Source: Rosa chinensis (Eukaryota; Streptophyta; Magnoliopsida; Rosales; Rosaceae). From it: a DNA stretch of 64,000 nt. The notes below the pieces were generated by a model. The model searched no databases. It was given only the letters and a program-made list of their open reading frames with translations, and had not been told where the DNA came from. The stretch covers positions 8,429,501-8,493,500 of the forward strand of contig NC_037090.1 of assembly GCF_002994745.2 (NCBI RefSeq), in the 5' to 3' direction. A program made the position numbers and the translations under genes. Below are positions 1 to 11,274 of the stretch, one piece after another (the stretch's first letter is position 1; each line of letters starts with the position of its first letter).

Positions 1-2135
1 TGGGTCTGCGTCTGCCAACAATGATAAATGTACATATACACGACTTGTTAACACAACACGAATATATGCGATGAAGTTGATGGTTACAGTGTACTTACTA
101 TATGCAACATAGTCAGGACTTGGGCATCGAAATTGCTACATCCCAGTTATGTTGTTTCAAGATTACTGTTACATGCTTGCATATCCTTTTTTCACACCTC
201 AGACGAACTGACATTCACCTAGTAGGTACCCAGTGACATATAGTTTTATCAACATATGGTCTATGTAACATTTTAAGGACGCAGCCACACTCCTTAATAC
301 AACTCGACTCCTATCCTTGAAGAATACAAGTCTTACAGTTTTTCTGTTTTTGTTGCCGAGATGTATAAACTGACACCCTGTGGAGTGTGTGTTTGGAGCT
401 TTGGAAAAATAGTCACAAGTGAGATGAAATCCTTCTTAATGATATTTCAATTCTCTCGGAAGAATTATCCACGATGACATCGAAAGATCATACGTAAACG
501 AAAGGTGACGACCTGTTTGCTGATCGAAACGCTATGGTGAAGTTCGTGTAGAACAATTTTGTACATTCAGCTAGAGTGACAAGTTGAAAAAAGGAACAAT
601 TTGTACGTAATACGTGTGGGATCTTCGAATATTACATTAAATTCGTTCAAAATCCTTCTTATAATTAAGCATAACATAACAAGTCATTAATTTATGTACG
701 AGTGAAGTTTTGTTCGACAGGGTATGGTGGTCCAACCAGTCTTGATTTATTTACTTGAGTGAAATCGCGTTAAGCATTTGCCTCTAAAGTCTCGAGTTAA
801 GAAATTTTATACGAGTTTCTCTATCTAGTAAGACGTAGAAAAAAATAAAATATTCATTTTGAGCTGTCTTTATCCAAAAGACAATGGCTTCTAATTCTAT
901 TAGAAGCCATTCTCCTTTGAAATAAAATAACTCTTCTTATTCTAAGTTAGTAAACATATCCTAGCATTTTGGCCCAAAAAAATTTGGATGGCGCGGGAGA
1001 AATTGAACTGTACTTTCAGTTTCACGGTGGAAGGTCGATTCTCATGTGTCGGAGAAAGTTAAATTTTAGTAAGGTACCTGTTCTATCTTGCATACCTACT
1101 GAAGCATGGTATACTATTTGGGGCATTTCATTTACAGCCAGATTAGGTTCCATATGTTCATTATTTATGATGGGTTCTTGTCCGAAAGAAAATAAAACCA
1201 TTACTTGTTTATTCCCTCCGCCTTAGTATTACATATGAGCACCTTTAAATATTCACTGGGATAGTACGTGTTGTTGGGCTGCGTTAGATTTGAGGTTAGC
1301 TGACAAGTGACAACTATCAGCAGCTACCTCTATGGAGTATTTGTTCCGAACTTCACACACAAATAATTGGGTTTGCTTCTGTAAGTTCTGGTTTGATTAG
1401 CTACCTATATGCAATGTTTTCAGGTTAGCTTTGCTATGTTAATTACAAGTACACAGACAAATGGGGTTTGCTTGAATTGGCGTCAGTCCAAAGTATTGGG
1501 AACGTGGGACACCTTACCTGGCTGCCTAGATCATCTTTGAATTTCTGTTCTTGAATTTATGTAGTGGTGCGACTTTGAATTTCTGTTCTTGAAGATGGTT
1601 ACTGGGAATTTTCTGTTTTGAGGAGGTGTTGAAATCCACTTTCAGGTGACCACTCATTTGTCAAATTTACAATTTTATTTTTATTTTTTTATTTATGGGA
1701 ATGATGCAATGTGCTAGGAATGCTGGAAAGGAGCAAAGATCCTGCCGGAGTTTGACCTTTTGTCTGTGAGTTTTCTGCAACTAGTCATTTTTCAGTTGAA
1801 TGTGTGTGTTTGAGACAAGATGACCAGTGAGGGGTGATGTAATACTGCCTTATTGCGTGAGAGACTTGAGGCAGTTATAGTGTTACGCAGCTGGGAAGAT
1901 GGATAGCTGGATAGGGGTGATGGCAGTTGTATATCGATAGTTTTAGACTTTAGAATTTGTTCCTATTCACGCCATTTTTGCTTATTGGAGAGGCCAGCTT
2001 TGCTTTAGCTTAGTACTTATGCAGCACCTATAATGGATGTTACCCTACTTTTTGTTATCAGATTGCTGGGTGGATCAGTGGATGTCTTGAGTCTTGACCC
2101 TGTATCATGTTCTTCATTTTTGTTTCTATTAACTG

Positions 2136-2173
<38 letters not shown>

Positions 2174-2640
2174 AAACATTCAACCTGCTTGATTTAAGAT
2201 TGATGAATACCTCAATTCATGTTCTCAATCTTTTTTTTTCCGAGCGGATGTCAGTTTGCAATGTCATTTTCTTCCCAAAAAAAGAAGAAGAAGTTTGCAA
2301 TGTCATTTATCATTTCTCATCTTTGCTAGGAAATAGTGGACTTTGAACACTTCTAGCTGTGTTTTTGTGATATGTAGTCTGATTCAGTCACTATATGATT
2401 TGTTAAGCAAACTCTCCTATAGCTAAACAACAGAATGCTAGCGTTGACTGTAATGAATACTGATTCTCTCACATTTGATCCATATATGCTCTTTATTCAG
2501 ACTGGAATTGGTACTTGCTAGTATATCACTGTCATATGCTTGTTTGTTAGGTGATGATGTTAAACTGTTGCTGGTTGTGTTCATGGTTACTCTGATTATG
2601 TCTCTCCAAAATGAATCTAATGCTGTATTACTTTTTGGAC
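1..2640. other. Intergenic DNA, no gene recognised
   Basis: No open frame here resembles a protein I know, on either strand. The stretch is AT-rich. It contains an uninterrupted run of 36 A at 2136-2171, which could be an old retroposon tail or a simple repeat. The short open frame at 969-1226 has no recognisable domain and looks like chance. Confidence 0.6.
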
Positions 2641-2646
2641 ATTGCA

Positions 2647-2853
2647 GAAATGCTCACATATGATTCTGCTCAAAGAATCACAGCGCGAAAAGTAATGGAG
2701 CATCCCTATTTCAACCAAGATGGCTTTGAGATCGAGGTGGCAGTTCTGAAGATTTTGTGGGAATGTAATTGGGATACTGGGTTATCCTTGGTTCCTAGTC
2801 ACTTGGAAATAGTTAGTAGTGTTACTGAAATGGAGATGGTTAATACAGGATGA
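2647..2853 (+). pseudogene. Relic last exon of a cyclin-dependent kinase
   Basis: A splice-acceptor-like tract ending in TTGCAG at 2641-2646 is followed by an open stretch starting MLTYDSAQRITARKVMEHPYF. This matches the end of the CDK catalytic domain (the segment with pattern MLxYDPxxRITAxxALxHPYF, subdomain XI). After HPYFNQDGFE the reading frame runs into unrelated sequence and stops at 2853. No upstream kinase exons (glycine loop, PSTAIRE-type helix, HRD or DFG) were found in the preceding 2.6 kb. It is therefore an isolated exon fragment unless the rest lies outside the window. What is seen is the motif; that it is a dead copy is inferred. Confidence 0.55.
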
Positions 2854-3295
2854 CCGATTCATCAACCTTGTCATAGGATTCTAATTGCTTTTAATCTTGC
2901 ATTGTTGTCCAATGTGTGAACCAACAAACGCTTATGTACTCTGGTTTTGGCTTTTATAAAGTCATTTCGTCTGAGACCCGAAATAGAAGCAATGGATACC
3001 TGAAGATCGTGATTTTGTAAGGTTCCCCGAGTTCAAAATCAGGTCCTTGGAAATAGTAAATACCCATATCCCCCCATTTCTTTAACTTACACACCAAACA
3101 GCACAAATATTCAGTCTTTTTCTTCTTTACCAAAAACGAGTATATAGATAAAAAAGAGCAAAGATACCTTCCCGGTGGGCAAAACAAAACAACCACATCT
3201 GTAACCAAAAAAACAAAAAACAACCACATCAACTTTCGTCTCTGCTTCCTCTTGCTCTCTTTATCTTCCATTGACTGGGGAAGATAATTATCAAG

Positions 3296-3503
3296 TTTGA
3301 GTGGAAAAGGTAAGGCTTGCTGTTTCTTTCAACTTTGCTTTTCTCATACCATGTATATAGAATGAACCAATCTACGTCAAGGCTTCTTCTTAATGTATCA
3401 AGTTTGAGCGGAAAAGGTCAGGCTTGCTGTTTATTTCAACTTTGCTTCCCTCATACTATGCATATATAATGAACCAATTTACTTCAAGGCTTCTCTTAAT
3501 GAT
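3296..3503. repeat. Two-copy tandem repeat, about 104 bp unit
   Basis: Two adjacent copies of about 104 bp share blocks such as GGCTTGCTGTTT, TTTCAACTTTGCTT, AATGAACCAAT and TCAAGGCTTCT in the same order. They begin near 3296 and near 3400 and differ by scattered substitutions and a few short indels. The repeat lies upstream of the mannanase gene and is non-coding. Confidence 0.75.
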
Positions 3504-3879
3504 CGATCAAATTGCACCATAAACGTGTAATGATCTAGACGTCTGAGCTATTACCGACGGTAACTGGTTTTCTAAACAAAACCATAAAAATGCAGATAAC
3601 TGTCTCAATTTCAGTCTTTAATAATTGTCAGTTTGTCACTGCTTTGTAGGACCCAGTTGAGAAAGTTACTTAGTTCTGACACTAGCTGCAACTTTACTCT
3701 TACACATGAAAATGTATGGATGAATCAGATCTCAAGGGGAAGGAAATGGCAGATCAGGAAAGAAGCAATTTTGCCTTCCCTTCAAAGTTTGAAATGTGAT
3801 AATCTCCAACAACACTTTTTCTCGAGTGTACCATAGTTTCAGTAGTAGCCCAATTCAAGAAACTATAGGCTTCCATTGA

Positions 3880-3887
3880 TATAAATA
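3880..3887 (+). promoter_or_regulatory. Probable TATA box of the mannanase gene
   Basis: The sequence TATAAATA lies 47-54 bases upstream of the chosen ATG at 3934, so a transcript starting about 30 bases further on would have a short leader. Position and sequence fit a plant TATA box; transcription itself is not shown. Confidence 0.6.
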
Positions 3888-3933
3888 CCTAGTCCAAGAG
3901 AATCAACATGCATTGTCTTACAAATTCAACACC

Positions 3934-5737
3934 ATGGATACCCACAGAACAAAGTTGGTTTTACAGAACATTCTTGTAGTGACCACCATTTTCATGACTT
4001 TGATATCTACTTTCTGTGCTGCCAGTGGAGTTGGGCAATTGGAGACCATGGTTGAGGAAGCCAAAGATCATTTAGCATATCCAAGCACAACTAATTGGTA
4101 TGTATGTGTCCATGAGAATATCATTTAATTTTCTTCAGTATAAAGATTAATGGTTGGTTCTATGTAGGATTGATGAGATGAATGGCATGGAAGATGAAGA
4201 ATGGGCAATGGTGCAGAGGAAAGGGAACCAATTTGTAGTGAATGATCAGCCTTTCTATGTGAATGGATTCAACACTTACTGGTTAATGGTTTTTGCTGCC
4301 GATCAGTCCACAAGAGGAAAGGTCACTGATGTGTTCAAACAGGCAGCTTCAGTGGGACTAACTATTTGTAGAACTTGGGCATTTAACGACGGCCAGTGGC
4401 GAGCTCTTCAGAAATCTCCAGGAGTTTATGATGAAGAAGTTTTCAAGGCAAATTCTAACTTTTTTTTATTTGTGAATCAATGCTTGTGAATAAATGAGTT
4501 TTAACGTGAATTTCATGTAATGAGTTGCAGGCTCTGGATTTTGTGATAAGTGAAGCAAAGAAGTACAAGATCAGACTCATATTGTCATTGACTAACAACT
4601 GGGATGCATTTGGTGGAAAACCACAATATGTCAAATGGGGAAAAACAGCTGGCCTGAACTTGACATCGGATGACGACTTCTTCGCTCATCCAACACTCAA
4701 AAGCTACTACAAGGCCCATGTTAAGGCAAGTTAAACCATTGTACTTAAAAGTTTGTTGTGTTCATACAATTTCAGAGATTGTTTCCACAATATGCAAATT
4801 ATGCATTGATATTTTGATTCTGCAGACGGTGCTTAATCGAGTGAATACCCTCACCAACATAACTTACAAGGATGATCCCACTGTTTTTGCTTGGGAACTG
4901 ATGAATGAACCTCGATGCACTTCAGATCCTTCCGGTGATAAACTGCAGGTTTGTTTTCCCCAAAAGTCTTACTTAAATTAACAAATCATGTTCTTGTAGT
5001 TCAAGCAATATTGTGTGTTTTCTAGGAATGGATACAAGAAATGGCAGTTTTCGTTAAGAGTGTGGATCCAAAGCACCTTGTGGAAATTGGTTTGGAAGGA
5101 TTTTATGGCCCCTCAACACTTAACAGAGTTCAGTTCAATCCTAACACATACGCTCAACAAGTTGGAACTGATTTCATAAGGAACCACCAGGTCTTGGGTG
5201 TTGATTTTGCTTCTGTTCATATCTATGCAGACTCTTGGTAACTCCCCAAACTCTTTGTTTACAATACTATTATTTAACTTAAAGCTAATATAATTTCCTT
5301 GATGAAGGATTTCGCAATCAATTTCTGATGTCCATCTTCAATTCACCGAGTCATGGATAAAAGCTCACATTGATGATGCGGAGAATTATCTTGGAATGCC
5401 TGTTGTGTTTGCTGAGTTTGGTGTGTCTACGAAAGACCCTGGCTACAATGTCTCATTTAGAGACACTCTAATCAACAGTGTGTACAAGATCCTCTTGAAC
5501 TCCACTAAGAAAGGAGGGAGTGGAGCTGGGAGTCTTTTGTGGCAGCTCTTCCCTGAAGGAACAGATTACATGGATGACGGCTATGCAATTGTTCTCTCGA
5601 AATCTCCTTCGACATCAAACATCATAGCCCTTCACTCCACAAGACTTGCCCTCTTCAACTCCAGATGTGCTTGGAAATGCAAATGGGGTTGCAGGAAGAA
5701 GAGTCCGCTAGAGTTCCTATACAACGATGACCTGTAA
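3934..5737 (+). CDS. Mannan endo-1,4-beta-mannosidase (GH5), secreted
   Basis: Secreted endo-beta-mannanase that cuts beta-1,4-mannan, glucomannan and galactomannan backbones in the cell wall; plant relatives act in seed germination, fruit softening and wall remodelling. Model: join(3934..4097, 4168..4447, 4531..4725, 4826..4948, 5026..5237, 5308..5737), 1404 nt, 467 aa, all junctions in frame. Residues 1-32 form a hydrophobic signal peptide. The GH5 domain follows, with acid/base Glu241 in MNEPR and nucleophile Glu361 in [18 protein letters not shown] and LTSDDDFF are further family segments. Introns 2 and 3 have GC donors (AAG|GCAAAT and AAG|GCAAGT), needed to keep VFKALDF and HVKTVLNRVN intact. 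The ATG at 3934 is the first in frame and gives the signal peptide; an out-of-frame ATG at 3908 precedes it. Length and cysteine-rich tail fit the MAN7-like plant subgroup, but the paralogue number is uncertain. Confidence 0.93.
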
Positions 5738-6047
5738 TGTTGTGTGTTTTCCACTGTCCATTCCTTGCTGTCGATTTGTCTATGTATGAAATGTGTGTTC
5801 ATCTGTACATGACAAAACTTGAAGATTTACCCAGTTAAAATAAAATAAAAGATTTGGACCTTTCATGAGTTATCACTTGGGCGCTTTTAGGCATTTCCTC
5901 TTAGTTACTAAATATGCTCTTGTCAATATTCTTTGTGGCTTTTCTCAACTGTTGACCGTTAGTAACAAAGAGATATATTTGGTTTCATCGCTGTTGCTCA
6001 TGCCATATTCCATAAAAAAAATTCAATCATCAAATGATAGAGTAAAC

Positions 6048-6473
6048 ATGAGCTTGCTTGGCCTGAGCAAAGGCTTCATCCTGTCAGTGGTATCTGCTCT
6101 AAGCAGCAAACTGAATAGTTTTTGGGTTTTCCTGATGTGGTGGTTCACAGAAAGGTCTCGGAAAGGGAAGCTTTATGATATAACTCTCGTCGCATGGTGT
6201 GTATCAGCAATTTACTTTTCGCTTTCATGCAAATTGTTACATTTGAGGGTAAGAGGAGCCATTTTCAGATTATGGATTGGAAATTACTTATTATCTGCTG
6301 AAGTATTACCAGGACCAGTACCAGAATGGATGCTTGATGAGTCTTCACCATCAGTGATGCGCTACTGCTGCAAGGGATTAGGCATTCTGGGATCACTTGC
6401 TTATTACATAATTGTTACTATGATGTTCATGTATTTAACTAGCTACTTTCGTAAGTGGTTGTTGAAATGCTAA
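6048..6473 (+). CDS. Possible small membrane protein, uncharacterised (copy 1)
   Basis: An uninterrupted frame of 141 codons starting MSLLGLSKGFILSVVSALS. It has a hydrophobic N-terminal part (about residues 8-35, ending FWVFLMWWFTERSRK, a positive-inside pattern), a middle part of mixed character, and a C-terminal hydrophobic segment (GILGSLAYYIIVTMMFMYL) followed by TSYFRKW. I do not recognise the family. The N-terminal 42 residues and C-terminal about 54 residues are conserved in the duplicate near 7.9-8.3 kb. The middle is not, so the middle may be an intron in the real gene; plausible GT and AG sites flank it. The frame is open further upstream to 5865, but that part is broken by stops in the copy, so I start at 6048. 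Function is unknown and expression is unproven. Confidence 0.35.
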   Translation: MSLLGLSKGFILSVVSALSSKLNSFWVFLMWWFTERSRKGKLYDITLVAWCVSAIYFSLSCKLLHLRVRGAIFRLWIGNYLLSAEVLPGPVPEWMLDESSPSVMRYCCKGLGILGSLAYYIIVTMMFMYLTSYFRKWLLKC

Positions 6474-7318
6474 ATTACTTCATGTTCTATTGTAATAGTA
6501 TTTTAGATTATGTGGCCAAGGTGTCTGGTCTGATCAAATGCCACATGTATGGCTGAGATTGCACCTTGGTTGTTGCATTAGGGTTATATACATGAACATG
6601 AGACTGTAGATCTGAAACTGAGGAATAGAAAAGGAAAGGCTGCAACGTCTAGCCATTCTCTCAACTTTCTCTCTTGTATCTTTTCTTCTGTGCATCTGTG
6701 TTCAGTGTTCATCTTTATGCGATTATAGTTGAATCAGTGTAGTTAGGAAATTAGGATATTAGTGGGCTGATATCTAACATAATATCCAACATGTATCAGA
6801 TAACCTGTAATAGTCTGCAAATATGGACTTACAAACTGGAGTTGTTGTCAAACAGTTCCAACCAAGTAAATATGGACCATATGGTCAAACTGTGATTTCC
6901 AGCATATTCCATAGACATTTATGTAAAAAATTTACAACTGTTTGATCACTGATAAATAAGGTTGTTACTTCTTCATGGCATAAATGAGTTTTTGCTACAA
7001 AAAGAGCAAAAGAAATAGTGTAAAGTGAATTAATAAATGGGATTAGGGTTGTGTATAAAGTATAAACCTCCTATACTATATCATCTGTACGAAAGACATA
7101 TAACAGAACTGTAATCTCTTGTAATTGCATCTGAAGAAGTGGTAAATTGGAAGCGAAGTTCCTAAGTCCCCTGGAGCAAAAATAGTAACAGTACTAAACT
7201 GGTAGGTGCAAGCCCTTGCAAGTCTGTGAGCCTCTCCATTATTGAGTTGCTGTAACACAAGACAAGAGTTCCTCAACGGTTTTATGATTTCATCCCATAA
7301 GTAATATGTTTAAGGAAC

Positions 7319-7549
7319 AGAAAGGAGGAAGTACTGGAGGTGGGAGTGTTTTGTTGCAGCTCTTCCCTGAAGGAACAGATTACATGGATGACAGGTATGC
7401 GATTGCTCTCGAAAGCTCCTTCAACATCAAACATCATACTCCTTCACTCCAGAAGATTGGCCATCTTCAACTCAAAATGTGCTTGGAAATGCAAATGAGG
7501 TTGCAGGAAGAGGAGTCCGCTAGAGTTTCTATACCGGGATGATCCGTAA
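7319..7549 (+). pseudogene. Truncated mannanase exon 6 copy
   Basis: This copy of the last mannanase exon begins at the [20 protein letters not shown] segment, equivalent to [19 protein letters not shown] in the intact gene. It lacks exons 1-5 and the catalytic residues. A 2-base deletion in the stretch encoding YAIVLSKSP (GTTCTCTCGAAA against GCTCTCGAAA) shifts the frame. The tryptophan codon TGG of the CKWGC segment is TGA in the ancestral frame. It is a dead 3' fragment belonging to the tandem duplication. Confidence 0.85.
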
Positions 7550-7865
7550 TTTTATGTGTTTTCATCTGTCAATTTGTCTATGATCTATGTCAAATGTTCT
7601 GTATATATGATAGAACATGAAGATTCACCCAGCTAAAGTAACAGAAAAGATTTGGAGAACCACTTCTTACTGTGTCTCTTGTGCCGGCTTAGACTTTACT
7701 CCTTGGTTACGAAATATGAGCTTCACTTGTCAGTATACTTTGTGGCTTTTCTTTTCTGAACTTGTAAGCGTCAGTCACAAAGAGAGGCATTTGGCTTAAC
7801 GGCTGGTGCTGACACTGTGACATGACCCATGATATATTTTCAACCATCAGTATTGAAGAGTAAAC

Positions 7866-8303
7866 ATGAGCTGGCCGGCCACTGCCAAAGCCTACATTCT
7901 AGCAGTTGTATCAGCTCTAAGCAGCAAAATAAATAGTTTTTGGGTTTTTCTGATGTGGTGGATCACTGAAAGGTCTCGGAAAAGGAAGCTTTAGAAGATA
8001 GCTCTTGTTTCAGGGTGTATCAGCAATTCAGTTATCTCATGCGTGCATATGGTTCCATTTGAGGTTTAAGGTAGCCCTCTTCAGATTATGGATTCGATTT
8101 TTTGGCTTGGACATTACTCATTAACTTCTGCAGTAATACCAGGACCAGCACCAGAATGGTTTCTTGATGGGTCTTCCCCATCAGTGATGCTCTACTGGTG
8201 CACGGGATTAAGCATTCTGGGATCACTTGCTTGGTATGTAATTAATACGATGATGTTCATGTATATAACGAGCTACTTCCGTAAGTGGTTATGTATCAGA
8301 TAA
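7866..8303 (+). pseudogene. Second copy of the small membrane ORF, interrupted or spliced
   Basis: The copy starts at MSWPATAKAYILAVVSALSS, aligns with the N-terminus of the ORF at 6048, and reads on to MWWITERSRKRKL before a TAG stop. Sequence similar to the C-terminal half resumes in another part: PGPAPEWFLDGSSPSVML through ILGSLAWYVINTMMFMYI to TSYFRKW. Just before it lies an acceptor-like CTTCTGCAG. Either the copy is broken by the stop, or the two conserved blocks are exons of a spliced gene. A frame-preserving junction could not be found with confidence. The two conserved blocks are what argues that this family was once coding. Confidence 0.4.
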
Positions 8304-8991
8304 CATGTAACAGACTGCAAATATGGATTTACACTGGTGTCCTTGCCAAACAGTGTAGAAACCATAGAAAATATGGTCAAACTGTGATTTTTGTCATATT
8401 CCATATAGGTATATGTAGAAATATTACTGGCGTTTGATCACTATAAATCAATTGATTTTTTGTTACTTCTTCATGGCACAAATGAGCTTTCTGATACAAA
8501 GAGGAAAAGATCAAAAGAATACTGTAAAGTGAATTAACAGAGTGGGCTTGAGAGTGTGTATAAACCTCCTCTCCTATATAATCTGTACAAAAAACATTTA
8601 ATAAAACTGTAATCTCTTGTAATTGCATCTGATGAAGTAGTGGTAAATTGGAAGCGAAGTTCCCAAGTCACCTGGAGCAAAAATGGCAACAGTCATATAC
8701 TGGCAGGCACAAAGCATTCCATGTCCATGGGCCTCTCCATTTTTGAGTTGCTGTAACAAAGGAAAAGAGGGGAAAAAGGAACTCAATGGATTTATATTTC
8801 ATCCCATTAGTAATCATATTTAAGAAAAATATTCATTGTGATCTGGATGATGAACCAAATTCAAATACTGTTTGAACATGCATATTGGACCAACTGATTA
8901 TAACGTATGCAATGGCAGACTAGATTTAGTTTAACCAAATCTACTTATATGAAATTCTCTGAGGGCATTACTCACATGTTGAGGCTGCTCA

Positions 8992-10951
8992 CTATTTGGA
9001 AAAACTTAATTTTGAAAGAACTGCAGCTGCCTGGTCACCAGCTAAAAAGAAGTAAGGATGCCTCAAAGCAGCTGCCGCTGATAATCTCCCCCTTCTTAGG
9101 CTACCTCTCTCTGAAACCAGCTTTGTAGCCAGATCCCATCCTCTACCCGAATCGAGATCAAGAAGTGATAAGTCAGGCCTCAAGCGAGTAGACTCCCTCC
9201 ATTCATTCAAGTCATATCCAAATCTTTTTATCTCCCCATTAAAATTCTTCAAGCCTGCTGAAGACCTTAAGGATGGTACTGCCATTTGCAATAGTATGAT
9301 ACCAGCAGAATACATATCAAAAAGATCAGGACTGTTCAGCTGCAACAATAATCGCAACCTCTTCAACAAATAAACACATTTCCTATACATATCCCAACTA
9401 TCTCCTAAAAAGCAGCACTTCTTTGTTTCAAGGTTTAGCATCAAAGAAACAAAAAAGCTAAAACTTTAGTACCTGCCAAAGAATCGGAGAAAGAACTGCA
9501 GCAATAGGTTCTGGAGGAGGCACCGGTGTTTCCTCTGGGAGCACATACAGTTCAGGAGGACAGAAGTCAGGGTCAAGCAGGCCTCGGTTTGGAACAAAGT
9601 TCTTTCCAATCCGGAGGTCAGTAGCTGCCCCAAAATCTATGAGCTTGATCTTTCCCTTTTTTGTCACTACCAAGTTTGCTGGCTTTATATCCCGGTGAAC
9701 AATGCCTGTGTCATGGATTTTCTTGAGCGAAGTAATAATCTGACGCATTATTTGCTTGATGATCAGGGCACTGCGCTTGACAGAGTCTACATCTTGCAAG
9801 ACACGTCCAAACATGACAGACTCTAAGTTAAAAGGGAATTTCCGATCTGTCATGTAGTCAGCAAGAGTTTGGTTTCCCTGTCAAATTGACATCCCTACAA
9901 TTAGTGTGAGGGATGGTTCATCCTTAAGTGAGCATTTAAATACAAGAACTTGATCAAAGATTTCAAGGTATAAAATAGCAACGAGTTCTTAATCATCATA
10001 TAAACTGATAAAGCATCATCCTTTATGACTGATCTATAGAAGCTGAATATAGAGAAAAAGGCTTTAGATTATTAAGCAAGTGATCCCCAAATGTGTTTGA
10101 GTACCTCAAATTTCCAAACAAGCCACTTTCCACCCTTTGTAAACTGTGAACTTGTTTTATCAGCAACAAAACTTCCCAGAAAAGCAGCACATGTTTCAGG
10201 TGCTGCTCTAGACAGCCTGTAGTTGAACCACTCCTCGAATTCGCCACATTCTTCTGCCCCCTGCATTCCAACCTTCACCTGCATATCTCAAATAACCAAC
10301 TCATCAGAGAGAAGCCCACTTTCATATCATGTGAAAAGCGATATAGACCTAGCAATAATCATAGTTAGTTACCTTCTTGAGGATGACCTTATCCTTAAAC
10401 CTCTGATCCAACTGCAAAGCTTTTCCCCTTCCTCTCTTCTGCACTCTCTCCTCAACATTCATATTCTTTGGAACAATGGCCCCAGAATAAACAACGCCGA
10501 AAGACCCTTCTCCCAACTTGTCCCCAATCACAAAATCAGTCATCTTCAATCTTCTCCTTCCAGCCAAACTATCCAAAGCCAGTTGCAGAGGAGCAAGAAG
10601 GTATGCATCAATGGCACCTAAGAGAATACCTGGCCTTGCAGTTAAGTATATCCACGTTATCCCAGCAAAAACCAGAAACCCCCATTTCTGTGTCTCTGAT
10701 AGGTCCTCTGTAACTTTCTGAAACTCCATGATCCCATATTGAAAAGGAGGAAACTGCTCCAAATGAAGAGTGTTCTCCAACACATTTCCAGGGATGTCGC
10801 CGAAGAATGCATTACACCTATGTCGGTGAACCTTGAATTGGTTTGTGAAGAAGCAGAGATTGTCAAGTGAATTGGGTTTTAATGGAGAGTAAAATAAAGG
10901 TTTGGGATTGTGTTTAAGTGTAGTTAAGCTTGGAGAGGGCAGATAAGCCAT
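8992..10951 (-). CDS. STN8: Serine/threonine-protein kinase STN8, chloroplastic
   Basis: Thylakoid kinase that in Arabidopsis phosphorylates photosystem II core proteins (D1, D2, CP43, PsbH) and thereby affects PSII repair and thylakoid stacking. Model: complement(join(8992..9339, 9473..9877, 10105..10278, 10373..10951)), 1506 nt, 501 aa, close to the Arabidopsis length. Residues 1 to about 45 are basic and serine/proline-rich, as expected for a transit peptide. A hydrophobic segment lies near 90-118. The kinase domain starts near 140 with glycine loop GEGSFG (147-152), catalytic Asp314 in HRDIKPAN and DFG at 332-334. The family-typical C-terminus ends with LSKLSFSK. All three introns have GT donors. 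The gene lies tail-on to the duplicated block and is read in the same direction as the S6K gene, whose 3' end is only about 320 bp upstream of the ATG, so its promoter is compact. Identification is strong; no frame break was seen. Confidence 0.95.
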
Positions 10952-11274
10952 GGCTGCGGGTTGTTATGGAAGTTATGTGGTGAACTAGTTTTGCTTTTGT
11001 TTTGTGGAGAACCAGTATAACTGTCAGCAAAGGCTAGCATTTTGACACGTGTACGATGATTTATCCATATGTGGGTTTCCCCTCCCCTTACAATACTACC
11101 AAAACAAAAACATAAAAATAAAAATAAAAAATAAGAATCTTCATATCAAAGAAGTGAATCTCTTTATTACTGCATACAGAGTTTGTTATAATCAAATTCG
11201 TCCATGAGAGGAAAAGGAAAACATGGATAAAAAAGCTTGCATCAGGGAGACAACCGAACTCGGTACATGGGGAT

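Larger units (their letters stand above)
5505..8830. repeat. Diverged tandem duplication of the mannanase 3' end and downstream DNA
   Basis: Unit 1 (about 5505-7318) and unit 2 (about 7319-8828) align in order over most of their length. The aligned parts are the end of mannanase exon 6, a spacer containing TACTTTGTGGCTTTTCT-like sequence, the small membrane ORF region, and a downstream block shared by both copies (7076-7276 and 8598-8786). Unit 1 is about 300 bp longer, mainly around 6480-6780. The simplest reading is an old tandem duplication of the mannanase gene plus its flank, followed by loss of the second gene's upstream exons. Unit boundaries were placed by eye. Confidence 0.85.
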
